This document shows, in pieces, positions 58,529-64,000 of a DNA stretch of 64,000 bases; position 1 is the stretch's first letter; each line of letters starts with the position of its first letter. The notes beneath the pieces are model-generated. The model saw nothing but the letters and a program-made list of their open reading frames with translations, ran no database searches and was not told the DNA's origin. This DNA is from CAXBCP01 sp963977005. GTDB taxonomy: Bacteria > Pseudomonadota > Alphaproteobacteria > MPNO01 > UBA830. Made by a program: the position numbers and the translations under genes. The DNA lies in contig CAXBMQ010000010.1 in the NCBI GenBank assembly GCA_963977005.1, positions 92,219-156,218 on the forward strand, in the 5' to 3' direction.

Positions 58529-59521
58529 TCATATCCTTGCCCGGTCGAGCGTTGCCGGGTGGAACAGCTCGGCGGGCTCCATCCCGCGCGCCGCGATTCC
58601 CTGTGCGAACGACCACCGGCACATGGTTTCCAGCTCCTTGTAATTCTCCCTGAAACCGTAGGGCCAGATATCGTCGCCCATCAGGTTTCTGGTTTCTGCA
58701 AGTTCGGCGGCGATCCACGGCATGGAGACCGCCAATGCGGTAACGTCGGACATCTCGGTCAGGCACAAATCCTTGGCCTGCATGAATGCCTTCAGAACGC
58801 TTGTCGCCAGCCACGGTTCGCGTTCCGCCAGTGTGCGGCGGATTGCGAGCACATGCATGATCGGGAATAGCCCGGACCGGGCATACCAGGCTTTCTCGGC
58901 GCTCCGATAGTCGGGAAAAAGGCGAACGATATCAGGGTTGTGCGGCCCGAAACAGGACGGTTCGCGCGCCGAGACAAGCGCCGTTATCTCGCCGCTGGCA
59001 AGCATCGCCGACAAGGTTTCGTCGTCGCCTATCTGCGACACCCTGATTTCGGGCGGCAGGTTCGGCGTGAATTTCGGCCGGCGTCCGCCTTCTTCAAGCC
59101 CGCCGGTACGCCAGTGAATATCCGCCGGTGCGACGCCGTAGTCGTCCTGCAGGATACCCCGGATCCACAGTGCCGCCGTCATCGCGTAGACCGGAATACC
59201 GACATCGCGACCTTTCAGGTCCTCGGGCGTGCGGATGCCTGCATCGTTGCGGATATAGAGTCCCGAGTGCCGGAACATGCGGGACGGAAATACCGGCACC
59301 GCTATGTAATTGTCCCATCCGGTGGAGCGCGCCAGAATATAGCTCGATCCAGACAACTCGGTGACATCGAATTCCTGGTTGTGCCAGGCACGATAGAAGG
59401 CCTGCTCCGGATTCATCGTCACATAATTGACGTCGCACCCCTCGATTCCGAGACGACCGTCCGCGAGGGCACGCACCCGGTCGTAGTCACCGGTGCAGAC
59501 TGTCAGCGGCAGGCGGCTCAT
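58529..59521 (-). CDS. Dihydroxyphthalate-decarboxylase-like / solute-binding-fold protein, cytoplasmic (paralog of 565-1539)
   Basis: A 330-residue protein of the same family as 565-1539: both start with a short beta strand and a YDRV/YDRH motif, and share FDVTELSGSSYIL, IYIRNDAGIRTPEDLKGRDVG and PIMHVLAIRR. No signal peptide. It begins 6 bases after the thioesterase gene. The closest named family member is 4,5-dihydroxyphthalate decarboxylase. The two proteins in this window differ clearly along their length, so they are not recent copies. Enzyme activity is inferred from the family only. Confidence 0.75.
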   Translation of the reverse strand: MSRLPLTVCTGDYDRVRALADGRLGIEGCDVNYVTMNPEQAFYRAWHNQEFDVTELSGSSYILARSTGWDNYIAVPVFPSRMFRHSGLYIRNDAGIRTPEDLKGRDVGIPVYAMTAALWIRGILQDDYGVAPADIHWRTGGLEEGGRRPKFTPNLPPEIRVSQIGDDETLSAMLASGEITALVSAREPSCFGPHNPDIVRLFPDYRSAEKAWYARSGLFPIMHVLAIRRTLAEREPWLATSVLKAFMQAKDLCLTEMSDVTALAVSMPWIAAELAETRNLMGDDIWPYGFRENYKELETMCRWSFAQGIAARGMEPAELFHPATLDRARI

Positions 59522-59527
59522 CGCCCC

Positions 59528-59956
59528 TTACTCCTTGGGTTTTGCCGCAGCCGTAAAGTACGTGCCGCGGCCACTCGCGATCAGCTTCTCATCGCCGTCA
59601 TAGACATAGGCTTCCGCAACCGAATTCGTGCCGCCCAGCTTGACGATACGGGCGACACATTTCAGATCGCCCGGCATTGCCGCCCGGTGGTAATCGACCC
59701 GCATATCGACCGTCGGCACCGGCATCCCCACCTTTGCGGCAACCATGAAATCGGCCACCGTGTCGACCAGCGCGCCCAGAATGCCGCCATGCGTGTATTT
59801 CGCCTTCGGGTTCGAAACCATTTCTTCGCGCCATTTGAGCGAAACGGTCAGTTCGTCTTCGGTCAGGGACTGGATTTCGAGCCCCATCCAGTTGTTGAAG
59901 GGGTTCGCGCTCAGGCGTTCTTGCAAGGCTTCGACTGTGACGACGTTGGCAGGCAT
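59528..59956 (-). CDS. PaaI/YigI-type hotdog thioesterase
   Basis: A 142-residue hotdog protein. ATG 59956 has GAGGGA upstream; the frame to 60043 is longer but lacks one. Family motif: YTHGGILGALVDTVADFMVAAKVG, where the HGG and the Asp-x-x-x form the PaaI-type active site. It is the first gene of the operon; it probably hydrolyses an acyl-CoA made or used by the other members. Confidence 0.88.
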   Translation of the reverse strand: MPANVVTVEALQERLSANPFNNWMGLEIQSLTEDELTVSLKWREEMVSNPKAKYTHGGILGALVDTVADFMVAAKVGMPVPTVDMRVDYHRAAMPGDLKCVARIVKLGGTNSVAEAYVYDGDEKLIASGRGTYFTAAAKPKE

Positions 59957-60104
59957 TTTGGTCCCTCTGTTGAGTATTCGACTGAATGCCATCCATAGCG
60001 GATTTGCCGCGGCACGTCGCCCCCCGGCACGGAAAGATCGCATTTTACCGGATATTAACTAAGCCCGATCATGATGCATCAGGACCTGAAACCAGAGGCA
60101 TTCC

Positions 60105-60968
60105 ATGTTCGTTATTATCGGCATCGTTACGGTGTTCGTCTGCGTTCTCGGCGGTTATGTAGCCATGGGTGGCAAGCTTGCCGTGCTCTGGCAGCCCTTC
60201 GAGGTCGTGATCATTGTCGGCGCAGCGATCGGCGCCGTCATCATCGGCAACCCGAAAAGCGTTATCAGCAAGCTCGGCAAGGGTTTCGGCAAGGCGGCGA
60301 AGGGACCGGCTTACAAGAAAGATGATTATATCGAACTGCTCAGCGTTCAGTATCAGATATTCAAAATGGCGCGTTCCAAAGGCATGCTCACGCTGGAATC
60401 TCACATCGAGAATCCTGATGAAAGCGACCTTTTCAACCAGTTCCCGTCATTCCATGAGAACCATCATGCGGTGGAGTTCGTCTGCGACTATCTGCGAATG
60501 ATCAGTCTGGGCAGCGAGACGGCGCATGAAATGGAAGCGCTGATGGACGAAGAGATCGAAACGCATCACCACGAAAATCACCGTGTCGCAGCCGCGATCC
60601 AGGCGATGGCCGACGCGTTGCCGGCACTTGGCATCGTGGCCGCGGTGCTCGGCGTTATCAAAACCATGGGCTCGATCAGCGAACCGCCTGAAGTTCTCGG
60701 TAAACTAATCGGCGGCGCGTTGGTCGGAACATTCCTCGGCGTGTTCGTCGCCTACGGGATGGTCGGGCCTATTGCCCAGGTCCTCGGGACCGTCCACGAA
60801 GCAGAAACAAAATACTACCAGTGCATGAAAGCCGGCCTGCTCGCCTATCTGAATGGATACGCGCCTGCCGTGTGCGTCGAGTTTGCGCGCAAAGCGCTTG
60901 AGTCCGATGTTCGTCCGACCTTCTACGAAGTGGAAGAAGCGACCTCTGCCCTGCCGGCCGTCGGCTAG
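60105..60968 (+). CDS. motA: Flagellar motor stator protein MotA
   Basis: A 287-residue four-helix membrane protein with the long cytoplasmic loop that meets FliG. Marks: IVTVFVCVLGGYVAMGGKLAVLWQPFEVVIIVGAAIGA, LESHIENPDESDLF and MADALPALGIVAAVLGVIKTMGSI with the proton-path region. It is followed 24 bases later by motB. The longer AT-rich stretch 59957-60104 should hold the promoter. Confidence 0.96.
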   Translation: MFVIIGIVTVFVCVLGGYVAMGGKLAVLWQPFEVVIIVGAAIGAVIIGNPKSVISKLGKGFGKAAKGPAYKKDDYIELLSVQYQIFKMARSKGMLTLESHIENPDESDLFNQFPSFHENHHAVEFVCDYLRMISLGSETAHEMEALMDEEIETHHHENHRVAAAIQAMADALPALGIVAAVLGVIKTMGSISEPPEVLGKLIGGALVGTFLGVFVAYGMVGPIAQVLGTVHEAETKYYQCMKAGLLAYLNGYAPAVCVEFARKALESDVRPTFYEVEEATSALPAVG

Positions 60969-60992
60969 GCACGCCAGAGGCCAGAGCCCGTC

Positions 60993-62021
60993 ATGGCAGC
61001 AGCAAACGAACTTGCGCCGATCATTGTCAAAAAGGTCGTCAAGGGCGGCCACGGTCACCATGGCGGCGCGTGGAAAGTCGCCTATGCCGACTTCGTGACC
61101 GCGATGATGGCGTTCTTTCTGCTGATGTGGCTGCTGAACGCGACGACGGAAGATCAGAAACAGGGCATCTCCGAATACTTCTCTCCATCGACCGTCTCCA
61201 ACACGACAGGCGGTGCGGGCGGTCTTCTTGGCGGCGCTGCCGTCTCGTCGCCCGGTGCAATGACGTCTCGCACGGCAACGCCCAGCGTTTCACTCGAACT
61301 GCGGCCGACCAGCGGCGCCCAGGACGGCGAGGCCGATGTCGAAGGCGGCGGTGCGGTCGAAGACGAAGATCCGGACAAAACCGCCAATGTCTCGGAAGAG
61401 GAGTTGAAAGAAGAACTCGCCAAACGCGAGGAAGAAGCCTTTCAGAAGGCCGAAGCCGAGATCAAACAGGCGATCCAGGAAACGCCGGAGTTGAAAGATC
61501 TGCAAAAACACCTCGTGATCGACCAGACACCGGAAGGCCTCCGGATCCAGATCGTCGATCAGGAAGGCAAACCGATGTTTGCGAGCGGCAGCGCCCGAAT
61601 GCCGAAAACGACCCGCACGCTTCTCGCAAAAATCACCCAGGTCGTCCAGAAACTCCCCAACAAGATATCACTGTCGGGACACACGGATGCGACGCCGTTT
61701 CGCGGCAGCCGAAAGGGGTATGGCAACTGGGAACTGTCGTCGAACCGCGCCCTCGCCAGTCGCCGCGTCATGGTCGAAGCCGGGTTGAAGATGGACAAAA
61801 TCTCTCACGTTACCGGCAAGGAAGCGACCGAGCCGATGATCAAGGACAATCCGAACGACGCCCGCAACCGGCGAATCGCGATTGTCGTTCTGCGCGAGGC
61901 CGGAAAAGAACCCGAAGTAACCGGTTCAAAGACACCCAAGAAACCCGGCACACCTGCACCCGCCGGCCCCGCACCGGACCCGTCCTTCCGACGCGATTGG
62001 AGCGGCCCGCGGCTGAAATAG
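60993..62021 (+). CDS. motB: Flagellar motor stator protein MotB
   Basis: A 342-residue protein. The N-terminal helix has Asp33 in YADFVTAMMAFFLLMWLLN, the proton-binding residue. A linker rich in Glu and Ala (residues 110-165) leads to the OmpA-like peptidoglycan-binding domain (LSGHTDATPFRGSRKGYGNWELSSNRALASR). C-terminal tail is Pro-rich. It completes the motAB operon. Confidence 0.96.
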   Translation: MAAANELAPIIVKKVVKGGHGHHGGAWKVAYADFVTAMMAFFLLMWLLNATTEDQKQGISEYFSPSTVSNTTGGAGGLLGGAAVSSPGAMTSRTATPSVSLELRPTSGAQDGEADVEGGGAVEDEDPDKTANVSEEELKEELAKREEEAFQKAEAEIKQAIQETPELKDLQKHLVIDQTPEGLRIQIVDQEGKPMFASGSARMPKTTRTLLAKITQVVQKLPNKISLSGHTDATPFRGSRKGYGNWELSSNRALASRRVMVEAGLKMDKISHVTGKEATEPMIKDNPNDARNRRIAIVVLREAGKEPEVTGSKTPKKPGTPAPAGPAPDPSFRRDWSGPRLK

Positions 62022-62153
62022 CCCGTTCTGCCGTAACCGGGGCATTCACCTGCGTTTCCGTGACATTTACCAAAATTTGCGGAAAACTTTTCTCTGATGC
62101 CACAAAGCCCTATATTCGCGCGGCATGAAGTTTACCCGCCGTTTTAGTAGCCA

Positions 62154-62876
62154 ATGAACCAGCAACTCATTCGCCCCGACAGATTTTTCTTCGGCACGCG
62201 CTCGCTGCCCTGTCCCTATATTGAGGGACAGACGGAAAGAAAGGTCGTGACAGACCTTACCGGGCACAATGCCGAGGAACTTTACGAGCGTCTGTCGCGC
62301 GCCGGATTCAGGCGCAGCCATAATCTTGCCTATCGTCCCGCCTGCCCGACCTGCAGTGCCTGCATACCTGTGCGTATCGCCGCCGGGGAATTCGACATGA
62401 CGAAGTCGTTCCGCCGGGTGATGAGTACAAATACCGATCTGACGGCAGACGATACCAATGCTATCGCGACCATCGAGCAATACCGGCTGTTTTCAGCCTA
62501 TCAGAGGGCACGTCACGAAGGCGGTGACATGTCCGGCATGGCCTTTAACGACTATCGCGCGATGGTAGAGGAAACCCCCGTGACGTCCAGGACGGTCGAA
62601 TTCCGCGATGACGAAGGCACCCTCGTCGCTGTGATGCTGATGGACCGGATGAAAGACTCGCTCTCCGCCGTGTACAGCTTTTTCGATGGCAGCATGGCCC
62701 GGCGCAGCCTCGGGACGTTCATGATCCTGTGGATGGTCGAACACGCCCGTACCCTGGGGTTGCCCTACGTCTATCTGGGATACTGGATCGATGGGTCGGA
62801 CAAGATGGCCTACAAGGAGCGTTTTCGGCCGCTCGAAGTCCTCGGCGACGACGGCTGGAGCGTCAGACAGCCCTGA
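62154..62876 (+). CDS. bpt: Aspartate/glutamate leucyltransferase
   Basis: A 240-residue N-end-rule transferase (Bpt, Ate-related) that adds Leu from tRNA to proteins starting with Asp or Glu, marking them for ClpAP. The N-terminal cysteine cluster is LPCPYIEGQTERK and YRPACPTCSACIPVR; the C-terminal part contains YLGYWIDGSDKMAYKERFRPLE, both typical. Length is normal. A 132-base gap after motB suggests its own promoter. Confidence 0.95.
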   Translation: MNQQLIRPDRFFFGTRSLPCPYIEGQTERKVVTDLTGHNAEELYERLSRAGFRRSHNLAYRPACPTCSACIPVRIAAGEFDMTKSFRRVMSTNTDLTADDTNAIATIEQYRLFSAYQRARHEGGDMSGMAFNDYRAMVEETPVTSRTVEFRDDEGTLVAVMLMDRMKDSLSAVYSFFDGSMARRSLGTFMILWMVEHARTLGLPYVYLGYWIDGSDKMAYKERFRPLEVLGDDGWSVRQP

Positions 62877-63003
62877 AATCCGCCATGCGCCCTGCGCATC
62901 GCCCGTTGCGCCATCAGCATAACAAACCTATTATAATCGCATGGATCGAAAAGGTCCTTACGGGTGGGAACGGTACAAATCCAACTGAGGGAGAAATTTA
63001 CAA

Positions 63004-64000
63004 ATGAGCAAATCAATCGCGAAGAAGACCGGGAAAGCCAAGGCTGCCGATCGCCGGTCCTTTATCAAGGGTGCCGCGCTCGCCGGCGCCGGCGCGACGG
63101 TCGCCGCCGCGTCCAGCTTCCCGGCCCCCGCGGTCGCCCAGAAGCGCATCGAGATGACCATGGTGACGACGTGGCCGCGCGATTTCCCGGGCCTCGGAAC
63201 CGGCGCTCAGCGCGCCGCAAAGCGCATTGAGGAGCTCTCGGAAGGCCGCATCAAGGTTCAGTATTTCGCCGCCGGCGAGCGGGTCGGTGCATTCGATTCG
63301 TTCGATGCCGTTGCGTCCGGCAATGCACAGGCCTACCACGCCGCCGATTACTACTGGAAAGGCAAGCACCCGGGCTGGGCTTACTTCACTGCCGTGCCGT
63401 TCGGATTCACCTACACCGAAATGAATGCCTGGATCCGCTTCGGCGGGGGCCAGCAACTGTGGGACGAACTTGCCGGAAATTACGGACTCAAATGCCTGAT
63501 GTGCGGCAATACCGGCGTGCAGATGGGTGGCTGGTTCCGCAAGGAAATCAATTCGGCCGACGACCTGAAGGGTCTGAAGATGCGTATCCCCGGTCTCGGC
63601 GGCGACGTCATGGCCAAGCTTGGCGCATCCCCGGTATCGCTCCCTGGCGGTCAGATTTACGAAAACCTCGTGTCCGGCGCAATCGATGCCACGGAATGGG
63701 TCGGCCCCTGGAACGACAGCTTCATGAAGTTCTACGAAGCCGCCAAGTACTACTACTATCCGGGCATGCACGAACCGGCGGCGATGCTGTCGCTCGGCAT
63801 GAACGCGTCCTGGTGGGGCAAACTGACCAAATCCGACCAGTTGCTGATCGAAGCCGCCGCGGCGATGGAAAACGACGTGATGATGTCGGAATACAACGCC
63901 AAGAACGGTGCCTCGCTGAACAAGCTGGTCACCGAGAACGGCGTTCAGCTTCGCCGCTTCAACGACGACATATACGACAGCTTCGGCGACGCGTCGCAGG
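63004..64000 (+). CDS. TRAP transporter solute-binding protein with Tat signal (partial, runs past window end)
   Basis: At least 332 residues, with no stop before the edge. A GAGGGAG site precedes ATG 63004. The twin-arginine signal DRRSFIKGAALAGAGATVAAASSFPAPAVAQ (residues 17-46) predicts Tat export, unlike the Sec receptor at 16208-17218. The mature protein starts IEMTMVTTWPRDFPGLGTGAQRAAKRIEELSEGRIKVQ, as in TakP-type receptors for oxo acids. The MRIPGLGGDVMAKLGASPVSLPGGQIYENLVSGAIDATEWVGPW segment is highly conserved in this group. The permease genes should follow the window. Confidence 0.9.
   Translation, partial: MSKSIAKKTGKAKAADRRSFIKGAALAGAGATVAAASSFPAPAVAQKRIEMTMVTTWPRDFPGLGTGAQRAAKRIEELSEGRIKVQYFAAGERVGAFDSFDAVASGNAQAYHAADYYWKGKHPGWAYFTAVPFGFTYTEMNAWIRFGGGQQLWDELAGNYGLKCLMCGNTGVQMGGWFRKEINSADDLKGLKMRIPGLGGDVMAKLGASPVSLPGGQIYENLVSGAIDATEWVGPWNDSFMKFYEAAKYYYYPGMHEPAAMLSLGMNASWWGKLTKSDQLLIEAAAAMENDVMMSEYNAKNGASLNKLVTENGVQLRRFNDDIYDSFGDASQ

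Noticed and set aside
60020..60045. Possible sigma-54 promoter before motA (CGGCACG...)
   Set aside because: The GC element expected 10 bases after GG is not present; only half the consensus fits.

Overview
The window is a high-GC, gene-dense piece of an alphaproteobacterial chromosome, most like Rhodospirillales or a neighbouring free-living order. The evidence is gene order: a block bamE / cytochrome bc1 chaperone / DUF177 / rpmF / plsX / fabH / ihfA / merR / tRNA-Pro, a block glyA / nrdR / ribD / ribE / ribBX / ribH / nusB / thiL, and a Ros/MucR regulator, RpoH, an LdtR-like MarR protein, a Mg-type HemB, two TRAP systems and a full Liv ABC transporter. I found no insertion sequence, prophage, CRISPR array or rRNA. 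One tRNA gene, several bidirectional terminators and a few regulatory palindromes are supported.

Layout. 1-4575 (+): the end of a CoA-transferase beta subunit, a cytoplasmic dihydroxyphthalate-decarboxylase-like protein, a hotdog thioesterase and three tandem short-chain dehydrogenases. 4560-10406 (-): a tightly coupled operon of NicX-like metalloprotein, NicD-like hydrolase, acyl-CoA dehydrogenase, acyl-CoA ligase and MFS exporter, divergent from a MarR gene (10495-10962) over a perfect palindrome. 10990-18665: PPOX flavoprotein, PEP-CTERM-like secreted protein, orphan MlaF-like ATPase, PAS protein, TRAP permeases with a convergent solute receptor, and an MFS carrier. 18718-26107: tRNA-Pro and the housekeeping fatty acid/phospholipid/L32 block, BamE and a proton pyrophosphatase. 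26279-35277: MFS carrier, FliL-like protein, riboflavin block, GlyA and RpiB. 35612-41854: MucR and the Liv transporter. 42052-49151: histidine kinase with a CtrA-type box, thioesterase, two MarR regulators, RpoH, MetY and HemB. 49152-56872: Lon-like protease, hydrolase, ACT protein, penicillin-acylase-family enzyme and threonine ammonia-lyase. 56876-59956 (-): a second small catabolic operon. 60105-64000: MotA/MotB, Bpt, and the start of a Tat-exported TRAP receptor.

How the genes fit together. The first 10.5 kb looks like a catabolic island that activates an organic acid to a CoA thioester, oxidises it, and handles ring or amide intermediates; the MarR/NicX-like/NicD-like/MFS set recalls the nicotinate nic cluster, but NicC, NicE and NicF are not in the window. 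The 56.9-60.0 kb operon reuses two of the same family types (decarboxylase/receptor-like protein and hotdog thioesterase) beside a MetE-like metal protein and a flavin reductase. The rest is mainly core metabolism and envelope or stress regulation. The items most worth following are these two catabolic operons, the GAATC-containing CtrA-type palindrome before the histidine kinase, and the sigma-32-type promoter bracketed by an inverted repeat before rpoH.
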